Assembly: GCF_033115175.1 (NCBI RefSeq)
Contig: NC_084838.1
Coordinates: 59,302,468 to 59,366,467, forward strand
Source: Lepus europaeus
Lineage: Eukaryota; Chordata; Mammalia; Lagomorpha; Leporidae
Reading direction: 5' to 3'
DNA: 64,000 bases
Shown here: positions 1-11,365 of the stretch, piece after piece
Numbering within the stretch: position 1 is the first letter of the stretch
How the letters are laid out: each line of letters starts with the position of its first letter
The notes under the pieces: generated by a model
Told to the model about the DNA's origin: nothing
Databases searched by the model: none
Seen by the model: the letters and a program-made list of their open reading frames with translations, nothing else
Position numbers and translations under genes: made by a program

Positions 1-341
1 AAATAGACAAGTATGAAACAACTTTGATAGATAGAGACTAAAATGGCTTATTGATTTTTTTAAGTCTGAGGGAAATTACCCAAAATGTGTCATTCTTTAA
101 CATTTAAAAATATGTTACATAAAAATGAGCAACTGGGATAATAAATAAAACTTAGAGAGAAAAAAAGTTAGGGATTTCATTATTCAAGGAGAGATACTCG
201 CACACATCAAGACATCCCACAGTTTTTTTAAAAAAAACCCATTGCCACTTGTGCTGAAACAAAATTCAACTAGGGAGAGCCCCCTTCAAAACAATTTTAA
301 TGGTACTGTTAACTCTTCCTTCTCTTGTGCTTCTCACAAAG
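1..341. other. AT-rich flank, possible 3' UTR of the exon at 342-569
   Basis: No repeat family recognised. If the minus-strand exon is real, this is its 3' UTR or downstream flank. A minus-strand ATTAAA lies at 301-296, about 40 nt past the stop. It is a weak polyadenylation signal and would give a very short UTR, so the transcript may run off the window. Confidence 0.3.
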
Positions 342-1025
<684 letters not shown>

Positions 1026-1043
1026 AAAGAAATATAAGTCAAT

Positions 1044-1381
1044 GGCCGGCGCCGCGGCTCACTAGGCTAATCCTCCGCCTTGCGGCGCCGGCACACCGGG
1101 TTCTAGTCCCGGTCGGGGCACCGATCCTGTCCCGGTTGCCCCTCTTCCAGGCCAGCTCTCTGCTGTGGCCAGGGAGTGCAGTGGAGGATGGCCCAAGTGC
1201 TTGGGCCCTGCACCCCATGGGAGACCAGGAGAAGCACCTGGCTCCTGCCATCGGAATAGCGCGGTGCGCCGGCCGCAGCGCGCTACCGCGGCGGCCATTG
1301 GAGGGTGAACCAACGGCAAAAGGAAGACCTTTCTCTCTGTCTCTCTCTCTCACTGTCCACTCTGCCTGTCAAAAAAAAAAA
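1044..1381 (+). mobile_element. Young CSINE with perfect 18-bp target-site duplication
   Basis: The head is GGCCGGCGCCGCGGCTCAC, the B-box-like core is GGTTCTAGTCC, a CT-rich stretch follows, and it ends in an A-rich tail. The target duplication AAAGAAATATAAGTCAAT is exact at 1026-1043 and 1382-1399. CpG-rich and nearly identical to the copy at 6821-7175, so it is a recent insertion. Confidence 0.95.
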
Positions 1382-1399
1382 AAAGAAATATAAGTCAAT

Positions 1400-2664
1400 C
1401 TCAGTGACTTCTATAAATGTCTAGTGAGAACAACTTTTTGCCTTTACCTATAGTAGTAATATTTTGATAAAGACAGCCTGCAACAAGTATTTGTAAGTCA
1501 TGTATCAAAAGAAAGGATTGCAACAAGAAAACAGTTTGTCATCTATTTTAAAACACTGCTGGTATAGCTACACATTTAAGCCTGAGGTAACATCAGTAAT
1601 TGGTAGCTAATATTTAACATGAATGAAATCTTAGAAGTACTATTTTATGCTAGTAGGAAAACAGTGATCAACTTTCCAGATTCCACAGTGATCAACATAT
1701 TCAGAACTTTCCAGATTCCAAGGAATAAACGTTGCTGAGGTGACAAGTCTGGTCCTAAGTATCTCCACCAAACAGCATATTCTATACTATAGAATTTAAA
1801 AAAAAAAAAACATTTTGTACTCCTTTTTACAGTTTTAATAACAAAAATATGTAAAGTACAAGGGTCCGCTTTATTATGTCATGTGTACAAAACTGCTTCT
1901 ATGTGTGAAAACTAAGAGGGAAACTATCATAGGCTTTAGCAAAGTATTAGAAATTCAACTGTTGTATGAGTTGCCATTTTTGTAGATTTTTTTTTAACTA
2001 CAACTGGAGAAAAATCAATGTCTGCATCTAACACCTGGTTCAGCAATTTTCTTTGATCTCTGTTCTTTTGATTTCTTGATACTCCACTGCAGTCTCTAGC
2101 TGACGGAAATCATCTCTTTTTATGCTGGAAAATAAAAAAACACCTAAAATGGCCACTTGAATAGCAGCATGAAAGAGAAGACTTAGCTCATCCCGGTGGA
2201 AAGAGAAGAACTTCCAAAATCAGGAGCTGACCCTCATTAGCAGCGCTGATGAGTTTTCATTTGCAGAACCTTAATTCCAGGCCTGAGCATGTCTGTCCAA
2301 GGCTGGCTGCATAGATGCCTACCCTTTTACTGTTGCTACAACCAGCTTTCTGATGCTTTTCCTGAGCCATGTGTCTGCATTGGCAGCCTCATCACCTGAC
2401 AGGTTTGGCTCCTCTAAACACTTTGGTGCCATCTTCTAACTTCTCATTCTCCCAGACATGAGTGTAAGGGAAATGCTGGAGGAGCAGATGGCGGGGCCTG
2501 ACTTTCTGAACGAAACTTAGTGACAGCCATGATATTCTTTGGTACTGTAAAAGAATGTGGTCAAGCAAGGCTTCAGAATTTTGTCTTTATGGTTTTTTGT
2601 GTGTATTAACAAATTATACTGCTGTTTATTTATGGGTTACAAAGTGACGTAATTTTTTAATAAA
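1400..2664. other. Unique sequence, no gene seen
   Basis: Mostly AT-rich single-copy DNA. 2100-2530 is less AT-rich and contains TTAGCAGCGCTGATGAG-type sequence that could be conserved non-coding DNA. I found no frame longer than about 20 codons with splice signals on both sides. Confidence 0.35.
1661..1719 (+). repeat. Small imperfect tandem duplication
   Basis: ACAGTGATCAAC followed by CTTTCCAGATTCC occurs at 1661-1684 and again at 1685-1719. The second copy carries an 11-base insertion between the two halves. This is a local slippage-type duplication. Confidence 0.7.
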
Positions 2665-2870
2665 ATATAAGAGTACTTCAAAAGTATGTGGAAAATGGAA
2701 TTAAGAGCTAAGTTTATTATGGTGCAAAGAAATGTGTTCTTGTGAGTCCATGAACCTAATGCACGGCAAAATTGGGAAGGCAGCACTTTAGGGACGTTTT
2801 TATTAACTGCTCGTATCTCTACAGATCTCGCTGCTCCACACAGGGCCCTTCCTGTGCCTTTTCTCACCGT
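2665..2870 (+). mobile_element. Mariner-like non-autonomous DNA transposon fragment
   Basis: GAGTACTTCAAAAGTATGTG leads into AAATGGAATTAAGAGCTAAG and TTTATTATGGTGCAAAG. This is the same order as the element at 35634-35765 read in reverse. The first half is clear; the right end is degenerate. Confidence 0.55.
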
Positions 2871-4329
2871 ACTTTTTGATATGTCTGTTTTCTACTTTGG
2901 TGTCTGAAAGCACACTTTCATCTAATCTAACATTTCTTGGACTAAATCACCTTGAAATGGGGTGTTGAGTATTTCTCTAGTATTTCAAATGTCTCACTTT
3001 TTACGCACTATCTTCTGACCTTATGTCCTCAACATGGAGGATAACCTAAAAACCTCAGAAGATGAAACAGACAGGGAGAGACTGATTTCCTTGAGGACAT
3101 GTATCTCCAAAGGTAAACAGGTAAACAGACTCACTTTTGTGTAAATTAAAACAAATGATTGCTTTTACTACTGGGATCATCTGTTACAGTGTTAGAAAAC
3201 ATTTTTTCCCATGAAATGAGATAAAATCTGATTTTAAGTCACTTAATAGCTTAAAAAGAAGCCAGCAAAAAGTCTGGTGAAATTTTTATTTGAGAATGTG
3301 ACATTAAAATGACAGGTAAATATGAACTATCTTTCTTGTTGCAAATAATATCCAGAAACATACAATAAAACTTATTTTTAAGGTAACACAGAGAGTAGAA
3401 GACAGCTAAATAAATTTTTGTCAGAGACTACCAGAAGTTAATATTCACTACCTGATCCTGCTTTTTTTTTTTTTTTTTTAATCTGTAAAGTCCTGGTCAT
3501 TTACACTACTTTCTAAGCTGATGAGGTGTTCTGGTAGTCTCTTACGTAAATCTAAGTTTAGGCAACTTTTCAGAAGGAAATTAGTCACCTGAAATAAAAT
3601 CTAGACATCATGTGAATCTTTATGAAGCACTCTTATTTACTCAATAAGCTATAAATGATTCTATTTGAAGTGTTATAGTACATCAGTTAAATACATATTC
3701 ACAATGCAAAACGTGTTCACTAAGTCTCTGCATTTTAAAAATCATATGAAATATAGTAATTGGAGACATCCACTAGCCATTTTTCAAGGCTTTACTATCT
3801 TCATTTCCTAAGGACATTTTCCAAACAAAAATAAGTAAATAATGCATTAGCCTAATAATAAAGAAATCATTCAATAAGTTGTCTATAAATCAAAGCCCTT
3901 TTGCCAACCAAGGCTTCTGAAACAATAACACCAAGTCATTTGTCTCTTGTGTATCATTTATGTTCAAGTAAAGTCTTCTAGAATTTAGTATTATAAAAAA
4001 GTGAGGGGAAAACGTGACTTAGTAAGTCTGAGTAGTACTGCATGGAGATTATGCCAAGTACATAGTGTGACAAAAACAATACCAGACCAGAGGTTGGTGG
4101 ATTACATTTCTCCTCTCAAATCTGGGTCATTCTGGGCAGGTGAATTAATTCATTCAAGACTCACTTCCAATGCCTAGAAAATAAGGGTTGAACTCTTTCC
4201 AGTTTTGAAGTTCTATTAAGTCCATCATAATTCCATGTGTGATAGCATATGATGCAATATTAACTAACTGTATGGGTGACATTAACCTAGACATCAGGTT
4301 TACCAAATATAATACTGAAGAGGGAGTGG
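2871..4329. other. Unique AT-rich sequence
   Basis: No gene. It contains a T18 run at 3462-3479, a possible weak MIR-like patch near 4110-4200 and a short open frame ending at a splice-donor-like site (3034-3112, see findings). Confidence 0.35.
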
Positions 4330-4655
4330 ATATTTGGTATATTTGATGAAGTAGTTAAGAAGCCACTAGGGACATCCCCTTCCAGTGTAGGAGGGTTTGG
4401 GTTTGAGTCTTGGTTCCTCTCTTGCTTCCAGCTTTCCACTAATGTTAACACTGGTAGGCAGTAGTGATGACTCCAGTACTTCGATCCTTGCCATCCACAT
4501 AGGAGACCCAGATTGAGTTCCTGGCTTCTGGTTTCAGCTTGACCCAGCCCCAGCTGTTGTGGGAATTTGGGGAGTGAGATAGAGGATGGGAGATTTCTAT
4601 GTGTCTGTCTGTCTATCTTTTTCTCTCTTTCAAATAAATATAAAACTTTAAAAAT
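4330..4655 (+). mobile_element. Old diverged CSINE
   Basis: Older type lacking the CCATATGGGC core. Recognisable by GTAGTTAAGAAGCCACTAGG, CAGTAGTGATGACTC, GAGTTCCTGGCTTCTGG and a final TTTCAAATAAATATAAAAC tail. Confidence 0.8.
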
Positions 4656-4666
4656 ATTTTTAGAGG

Positions 4667-4682
4667 ATATATATATATATAT
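4667..4682. repeat. (AT)8 microsatellite
   Basis: Simple AT alternation sitting between the tail of the plus-strand SINE and the tail of the following minus-strand SINE. Confidence 0.9.
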
Positions 4683-5022
4683 GACATTTATTTTATTTAA
4701 AAATCAGAGTTATAGAGAGAGAGGGAGAAGGAGGGAGGGAGGGAGGGAGAGAAAGAGAGAGATCTTCCATCTGCTGGTTCACTCCCCAGATGGCTGCAAT
4801 GGCCAGGGCTGGGTCAGGCCAAACCCAAGAGCCAGAGTTTCACCTGGGTCTCCTACATAGGTGCAGAAGGCCAGATATTTGGGCCATCTTCCACTGCTTT
4901 TCCCAGGCCATTAGCAGGGATCTGGATGGGAAGTGGAGCAGCCAGGACTTGAACCAGTGCCCATTTGGGATGCTGGCTGGCATCATGAGGCTTTACCCAC
5001 TACACCACAATGCCAACCCCAG
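4683..5022 (-). mobile_element. CSINE, minus strand
   Basis: Starts with the reverse tail (ATTTATTTTATTTAAAAATC), then a long GAGAGAGGGAG tract at 4714-4761 and GATCTTCCATCTGCTGG. It ends in CACAATGCCAACCCC, the reverse of the head. Together with the preceding copy it forms a tail-to-tail inverted pair. Confidence 0.9.
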
Positions 5023-5399
5023 ATAGGTTATTTTTAAGGAGAAGGAATATATACTGCACGTGATCCAAAAAAAAAAAAAAAAAACAGATAACAATTTAAA
5101 CTCTGTAGTACACTTTCCATTTCTAAACCTTCTTGCAGTCTTTCAAAAAGTCACTAAACCTAGGTACAGGCTAGTTTGGCTCGTTAGCTCTCTGACAAGA
5201 AGGCACAGGGGGAAATGCGAGTCACTGGGGCACTGCACATAGGAAATGCCCTAAGAGCTCTAAATACATAGAGATTAAGAAGCACAATTATAGATATAGA
5301 AACAAATCAGAAAAGAGAGGTAGAAGAGATTAACAACATATTTGATTCACATCACAGCCTTTTTTGTCCTCAAGCAAATTGTTAGCATTTGTTCAGGAA
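5023..5399. other. Unique sequence with A18 run
   Basis: An A18 tract at 5067-5084 may be the remnant tail of an unrecognised retroelement. Otherwise nothing is identifiable. Confidence 0.3.
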
Positions 5400-5458
5400 C
5401 CCCAGTTCTAGAATCAGTCTGTCTGGTTCAAATTCAGCCTCTACCACTTGGTTGATAT
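5400..5458 (+). mobile_element. MIR core fragment
   Basis: AGTCTGTCTGGTTCAAATTC and CCTCTACCACTTGG match the conserved central region of the mammalian MIR SINE. Only about 60 bases are recognisable. Confidence 0.6.
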
Positions 5459-5559
5459 GGAAGACTAACTGAATTAATGGCTTCCATTCTTCGCGCTCCA
5501 CCATAGCACGCCCTTTGCTGTGTGACTTTGCAGCTCTCTGCAGCCTGGCTCACAAGCAC

Positions 5560-5945
5560 TGTGCAGCTTTGTCTACCATTTCCTCTCTGACACCATGCAA
5601 GTCCCTCCTGTCCATTGGCTTCTGCCCCTTGTTGCACAAATTCCTCACCTTTCAAACTGCAGTCAGAGTTTACTCTTTGGTAAAACCTTTCCAGAACCCA
5701 TTCTCACCATTCCCCCACTACAGTTAAACTATAACATCCATTCACACTTTACATTCCTTTACAAGCACTTATTTGACTATTTTACATTATTTTTATACCT
5801 TTATATTTCCCCTATAAACACTACAAACTATGAACTAAAAATATGAACATGTAGTATGATGACATCATGATTTCCTATTCCCAGCACTTTGCAGAGTATT
5901 TGTTTCTAAATAGAAAATGCCTAATTGATGAAGCACTGAATGAAC
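5560..5945 (+). mobile_element. L2 3' end
   Basis: Diverged L2 3' UTR: a CT-rich stretch with TTCCAGAACCCATTC, then CCCAGCACTTTGCAGAGTAT and a final AAGCACTGAATGAACAAATC, matching the usual L2 end (CCCAGCAC..GCAC..AATGAATGA). Confidence 0.6.
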
Positions 5946-6039
5946 AAATCACTTATATTATTACTTCATGATTTTGTTCATATATTGTTATCTTGTTATT
6001 TCATTCATATAGAGATTATGCCCAATAAGAAATGTCACA

Positions 6040-6200
6040 GTGGAGTGGAGAGGATATAGGCTTGGAAGTTGGAGGGATCTGGGTTCCAAATTTTATTGTG
6101 TGATTTTTTAAAAATTATTTAATCTTTGAGTGAGCCTATATCCTTAACTTCCATAGGGTTGTTATGATGATTAAATAAAATATGACACACACAGATGCAT
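6040..6200 (+). mobile_element. MIR, plus strand
   Basis: GGATCTGGGTTCC, TTATTTAATCTTTGAGTGAG and ATAGGGTTGTTATGATGATT follow the MIR consensus order. It is inverted relative to the MIR that starts 60 bases on. Confidence 0.7.
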
Positions 6201-6261
6201 GGGATATAATAGTTGCTTTTCACTTCTCTTTCTACTCCACTCAAATTATAATAAGTTCAGA

Positions 6262-6510
6262 ATAAAAATTATAGCCAACATGTATTGTACATATATACCA
6301 AGCACTGTGCTAGGCTTAGCTCTATAGGCATCAGCTGAACATTCACAAAGACTCAAGCAGAAAGTATTACTACTATCCTCATTTTATAGCTGAAGCAACT
6401 AACTACAGGCTCAGAAGAAAGAATAATTGCCCCTGGTTGCACAGCATGGTAGTGGTAGAAAGGGATGCTTGATCTTACTCATATGCTGGACCACTCTCTT
6501 AGGATGTGGG
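6262..6510 (-). mobile_element. MIR, minus strand
   Basis: ACCAAGCACTGTGCTAGGC, ATTACTACTATCCTCATTTT and AATTGCCCCTGGTTGCACAG are the reverse-sense MIR blocks (size class, polypurine and core). Nearly full length. Confidence 0.8.
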
Positions 6511-6806
6511 CCACAGAAGATGCAGTTTCAAGTTTATGTCCTATCTAGAGCCATGTCACAAACACAGGAAAGGTCCAACAAATCTCTGGGAAACAGGAAA
6601 ATCAAAGTACATACATTATGCTAGAGGCTAAAAGTAAGTGTTTATACTATTAATGGCATATTTTATTATAGTCCAATGTTTAAATAACCCACGGCACTGG
6701 CATTAACACAGAATCAAAGTTCTAGTCCTTCTACCAAAGGAGTTTGTATGTTGTTATACTCGATGGTGAAATTTAGCACTGAAGTTTTAAATTACACTAG
6801 AACATT
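6511..6806. other. Unique sequence
   Basis: No repeat or gene recognised. Confidence 0.3.
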
Positions 6807-6820
6807 TAAACTTTAATTTT

Positions 6821-7175
6821 TTTTTTTAATTTTTTTTTTTTTTTGACAGGCAGAGTGGACAGTGAGAGAGAGAGAGAGACAGAGAGAAAGGTCTTCCTTT
6901 TGCCGTTGGTTCACCCTCCAATGGCCGCCGCGGTAGCGCGCTGCGGCCGGCGCACCGCGCTGTTCCGATGGCAGGAGCCAGGTACTTCTCCTGGTCTCCC
7001 ATGGGGTGCAGGGCCCAAGCACTTGGGCCATCCTCCACTGCACTCCCTGGCCACAGCAGAGAGCTGGCCTGGAAGAGGGGCAACCGGGACAGGATCGGTG
7101 CCCCGACCGGGACTAGAACCCGGTGTGCCGGCGCCGCAAGGCGGAGGATTAGCCTGTTGAGCCACGGCGCCGGCC
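6821..7175 (-). mobile_element. Young CSINE, minus strand, 14-bp target-site duplication
   Basis: Poly-T tail, then GACAGGCAGAGTGGACAGTG and the same CpG-rich body as 1044-1381, ending GCCACGGCGCCGGCC. The target duplication TAAACTTTAATTTT lies at 6807-6820 and 7176-7189. The two copies differ at only a handful of positions by eye. Confidence 0.95.
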
Positions 7176-7189
7176 TAAACTTTAATTTT

Positions 7190-7539
7190 AAATTACTTTT
7201 AAAAAATGTCTTGTGCCTGACAAGATAACAGTTCTCATTTTCTTCTCTTGGATACTTAGATTTCCTGACACGTTTAAGGTTGGAAAGAGTTGAAGAATTT
7301 TCCCAGATGGCTTTTGTTCTTTCTCTTCCTAGTTTCCTTCATACCCCATTTGCTCCTATCCTGCCAATCTTGACACACCTGACCAAAGTGCCACAAATGA
7401 CCAGAAAATGCAAAACAGGCATTTCTCCCCTGCATCTTACCAACATACATTCCCAAACAACTCAGAGAGAATTTAAAATGCAAATACACTCAAATATGTT
7501 GAAAGGTACAAAAAATGAATGAATTAAAATTTAAATATA
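7190..7539. other. Unique sequence
   Basis: Single-copy appearance with no repeat match. An 80-codon plus-strand open frame here has no coding signature. Confidence 0.3.
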
Positions 7540-7845
7540 CTGGCTGGGCCACCCACCATTTGGGATGCCTCAGATCAAGTCCTGCCTCCACGACCAATTC
7601 GGCTGCCAGCTAACGCCCACCGTAGAAGGCAGCAATGATGACTCAAGTACTTGGGTCCCTACCATACATGTGGGAGACTTGGATTGAGTTCCTGGCTTCT
7701 GGCTTCAGCCTGGCCAACCTCTGGCTATTGTAGGCCTTTGGGGCATGAACCAATGGATAGAAGATGTTCTCTCTCTCTCCCTATCTCCCCCATCATTCTG
7801 CCTTTCAAATACATACATATAGCTAGCTAAATAGACAGTTTTAAA
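7540..7845 (+). mobile_element. Old diverged CSINE
   Basis: TGGGCCACCCACCATTTGGG, GGCAGCAATGATGACTCAAG, GAGTTCCTGGCTTCTGGCTT and a CT stretch ending TTTCAAATACATACATATAG. Older subfamily, degenerate tail. Confidence 0.8.
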
Positions 7846-7957
7846 AGGTGTTTATTATTTTAAAGTGTGGAAAAATACCATTGGAAAAAATAACAAACTG
7901 GTAAAAATATGTGAAATATGCAAAACAACCCACAAGATGAGATATTTTTATATTTTT

Positions 7958-8295
7958 TAAAAGGTATATTTATTTATTTGAAAATCAGAGTTACAGAGAC
8001 AGAGGGAGAGACAGACAGAGAGAGAGATCTTCCATCCACTCGTTCACCCCTCTCCCCAGTTGGGTGCAATGGCCAGTGCTGGGGCCAGGCTGCAGCCAGG
8101 AACTAGGAGCTTCTTTCAGGTCTCCCATGAGAGTAGCAGGGGCCTAAGCACTTGGCCCACTGTCTGCTGCTTTTCCTAGGCACATTACAGGGAGCTGGAT
8201 CAGAAGTGCAGCAGCCGGGACCCTAACTGGCACCCATATGGGATGCTGGCGTAGCAGGAGGCAGCTTTACCTGCTACACCACAAAGCTGGCCCCT
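7958..8295 (-). mobile_element. CSINE, minus strand
   Basis: TTTATTTATTTGAAAATCAG tail, GATCTTCCATCCACTCG, GCACCCATATGGGATGCTGG and the head CACAAAGCTGGCCCC. No clear target duplication is left. Confidence 0.9.
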
Positions 8296-8515
8296 GACAT
8301 GAAATTCTTAATTTGCAAAAGGCTCATGCAAATCAATTAGAAGACTCTAATTCAAAAATAGACTAAGAGTGATATATTGAGCTCAGTTCTAACAGAAAAT
8401 CCAAAATAACTCCACTGAGATAAGCAAGTTTATTTTTCTCTGATACAGCTGCATGAATATATCATGAATCCAGGTTGCTTATTTCTTGGGATCCAAAGCT
8501 CAGAATGTAGTTTCT

Positions 8516-8850
8516 GGGGCCAGTGCTGTGGCACAGCGGGTTAAAGTCCTGGCCTGAAGTGCCAGCATCCCATATGGGCACCGGGTTCTAGTCCTAGCTG
8601 CTCCTCTTCCAATCCAGCTCTCTGCTATGGCCTGGGAAAGCAGTAGAAGATGGCCCAAGTCCTTGGGCCCCTGTACCCACGTGGGAGGCCCGGAAGAAGC
8701 TCCTGGCTCCTGCCTTTGGATCAGTGAAGCTCTGGCCATTGCAGTCATCCGGGGAGTGAACCAGTGGATGGAAGACCTCTCTTTCTGTCTCTACCTCTCT
8801 CTGTAACTCTTTCAGATAAATAAAATAAATCTTTAAAAAAAAAAAAAAAA
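8516..8850 (+). mobile_element. CSINE with 13-bp target-site duplication
   Basis: Typical CSINE: GGGGCCAGTGCTGTGGCACA head, CCATATGGGCACCGGG core, TAAATCTTTAAAA tail. Target duplication GAATGTAGTTTCT (8503-8515) and GAATGTGGTTTCT (8851-8863) with one mismatch. Confidence 0.95.
8529..8594 (+). promoter_or_regulatory. Pol III A and B boxes of a CSINE
   Basis: TGGCACAGCGGG at 8529-8540 resembles an A box. GGTTCTAGTCC at 8584-8594 is a good B box (consensus GGTTCRANNCC). This is the internal promoter inherited from the tRNA ancestor. It is among the better preserved in the window; activity is not implied. Confidence 0.5.
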
Positions 8851-8877
8851 GAATGTGGTTTCTACCTCATGGGCAAA

Positions 8878-9184
8878 AATGGCAAAAATGGCTGTGCCTG
8901 CAGTGCCAATATCCATATAGGTGCTGGTTCGTGTCCCATGTGCTTTCTTCCAATTCAGTTTTCTTCTATGGCCTGGGAAAGCAGTAGAAGATGGCCCAAG
9001 TGCTTGGGCCCCTGCAGCTGTGTGGGATACCTGGAAGAATTCTTGGCTTCTGGCTTCAGATCAGCTCAGCTCTGGCCACTGAGGCCATTTGGGGAGTGAA
9101 CCAGCAGATGGAAAACCTTTCTTTGCTTCTTTTTCTCTCTGTCTGTAACTCTCTCAAGTAAATAAATACAATCTTAAAAAAAAA
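8878..9184 (+). mobile_element. CSINE, diverged head
   Basis: Follows the previous SINE by about 30 bases. The head is degraded (GGCTGTGCCTGCAGTGCCAA), while the body GATGGCCCAAGTGCTTGGGC and the A-rich tail are clear. Confidence 0.9.
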
Positions 9185-9185
9185 T

Positions 9186-9569
9186 GGTCACTCATCTTCT
9201 AGCTAATATGTCTTCATTCTAACCATGAGAGAAGGTGGAACAAAGGAGGTACTACTACCATATTTGAAGACACTTTCTACAACTAAACACTTTTGCTTTT
9301 ATCCCATTGGTTAGAAGTTAGGTCATACGGCTAACTTAGCTTTGCGGTAGTCTAGGAAATGTGGCTTATTTTTCTTTTTTTTTCCCCCTAAGCAGCTTAG
9401 GCAATATCCCAAAGTGGCATTACTAAGAAACAAAGAGAAAACAGATACAAGGAAACCACTGGCAGAAATTGCCTCAAATACAAATTGACTGTTTGAAAGT
9501 GATGCATAATAAGCAATAAACATAAGAAAAGGTGATAGCCTTCATTCATAAGTAAAGAGATGCAACATA
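9186..9569. other. Unique sequence
   Basis: No gene or repeat recognised. Confidence 0.3.
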
Positions 9570-9906
9570 GGGGCTAGTATTGTGGTGCAGCAGGTTAAGC
9601 CACTGCTTGTGATATGAGCATCCTACACTGGAATGCCGGTTCAAGTCCAGCTGCTCTGCTCCTCTTTTAATCCAGCTTCCTACTAATGATCCTGGGAAGG
9701 CAGCAGATGACAGTCTAAAGTTCTTGAACTTTTGCTAACCGTGTAGGAGACCTGAATGGTGTTTCTGGCTCCTAGATTCAGCATGACCCAATACTGGCTG
9801 CTGTGGTTATTTGGGGAGTGAACCAGTAGATGGAAGACCTCTCTCAATCTCAATCGCTGTCACTTTGCCTTCCAAATGAATAAATACATAAATCTTCAAA
9901 AAATAA
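9570..9906 (+). mobile_element. CSINE
   Basis: GGGGCTAGTATTGTGGTGCA head, CAGCAGATGACAGTC body and AAATACATAAATCTTCAAAA tail. Moderately diverged. Confidence 0.9.
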
Positions 9907-10077
9907 CTGCAATATAAAACATGCCGATGAAGGATACTTTTCACCTACCAGACAGACAAAAGTATAGATGTCTGTCTGGCAATACCCACTGCTGGAAAGA
10001 GAAATAAGCAATGTATGCCACGCAGGTAGGGATGGATGCGAGCTGGTGCAAATTATTTTTAAAAGACTTATTTGTCA

Positions 10078-10430
10078 GGGTGAGCACTGTGGAGCAGAAA
10101 GTTAAAGCTATGGGCTACAGCACTGGTATCCAACATGGGCACTAGTTCAAGTCCTGGCTGCTCCACTTCCAATCCAGCTCCCTGCTAATGCACCTGGGAA
10201 AGCAGCAGAAGATGCCCAAGTCCCTGGGCTCCTGCACCCATATGGGAGACCCAGAAGAAGCTCCTGGCTCCTGGCTTTGGTCTGGCCCAGTCCTGACTGT
10301 GGTGGCCATTTGGAGAAGTGAAAAAATCAGCAGATGGAAGATTCTGTGTGTGTGTGTGTGTGTATGTCTCCTTCTCTCTCTCTGTGACTCTGCCTTTCAA
10401 ATAAATAGGTAAATCTTTAAAAAAAAAAAG
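10078..10430 (+). mobile_element. CSINE with internal (TG)n
   Basis: GGGTGAGCACTGTGGAGCAG head, CCAAGTCCCTGGGCTCC body and an A11 tail. The usual CT-rich segment has become a TG repeat at 10344-10363. Confidence 0.9.
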
Positions 10431-10445
10431 TCAAGGATGTATTTA

Positions 10446-10779
10446 TGTATTTTTAAAAGTTTATTTATTTAAAAGGCAGAGCAACAGGGATAGAGGAAGT
10501 GACAGTGAGAAGGAGGTCTTTCTTCCACTGTTTCACTCCCTAAATGTCCACAATAGTCAAGTCTGGATTGGTCAAAGCCAGGAGTCAGGAACTCTATCCT
10601 TGTCTCTCACAAGGATGGCAAGGGTCAAAGCATTTGGATCATCCTCTGCTGCCTTCCCAGGTGCATTAGTGGGAAGCTGAAGCACAGTAGAACAGCCAGG
10701 ACTCAAAACAGCACTCGTATATGGGATGCCAGTATTGTAAGCAGCAGCTTAACCTGCTGCACCACAATGTCAGTGCCTG
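10446..10779 (-). mobile_element. CSINE, minus strand, facing the previous copy
   Basis: Tail GTTTATTTATTTAAAAGGC, body and reversed head CACAATGTCAGTGCC. It meets the tail of 10078-10430, making an inverted pair of about 700 bases with a 15-base spacer. Confidence 0.9.
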
Positions 10780-11365
10780 GAAGACATAATTTTATATGTA
10801 CCTACCTTTTGACACAACAATTGCACTGGAGGTATTCCTGCTATGATTACACTCACAAAAGATCATTGAGACAAGTATACAGATGTGTTCATTGAAGCAT
10901 TTTTTAACAGAAAAAATGTGTGTTAAATAAAACTAAAGTCTCCATCAACCAAGGAGACTTCACTATTTAAATGAGGTCTGACACAACCATATAATACAAA
11001 CACTCAAAAAATAAGGAAAAAATGTAACTGTTGATACAAAAATATTTCCAAGTAAGGAAAGAAGGTTCAAAATTGTGTGTGTGTGTGTACACAAATATAT
11101 ACATATATATGGATATGTCTTGACTTATCAATGGGTCACGCCTCAATAAACCCATCCTTAATTTTAATATTGTAAGTTGGAAATGCACGTAACACACCTG
11201 GACCTATTGGACATGAAAGCTTAGGAAACACAGTACACTAGATTATCAGTTGTATCAGTATCACTGCCACTGCCCAATATCACATATAAGTTTCTTATTA
11301 TATATCACTAGCCCAGGAGCTCAAGATGCAAAATACAAAGTAATATTCCTGCCAAATGTGTATTT
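10780..11365. other. Non-repeat sequence with short (TG)n
   Basis: AT-rich; (TG)6 at 11077-11088 followed by TATA-rich sequence. The part around 10800-10990 resembles an old L1 fragment only vaguely. No gene. Confidence 0.3.

Noticed and set aside
4700..4770. GA-rich tracts considered as satellite or CRISPR-like repeats (also 11405-11453)
   Set aside because: They are the reversed CT-rich part of CSINEs. No regular spacer-repeat structure exists in the window.
8516..8600. tRNA gene in the SINE heads
   Set aside because: The A and B boxes are tRNA-derived, but no acceptor stem or anticodon arm can be formed. These are SINEs.
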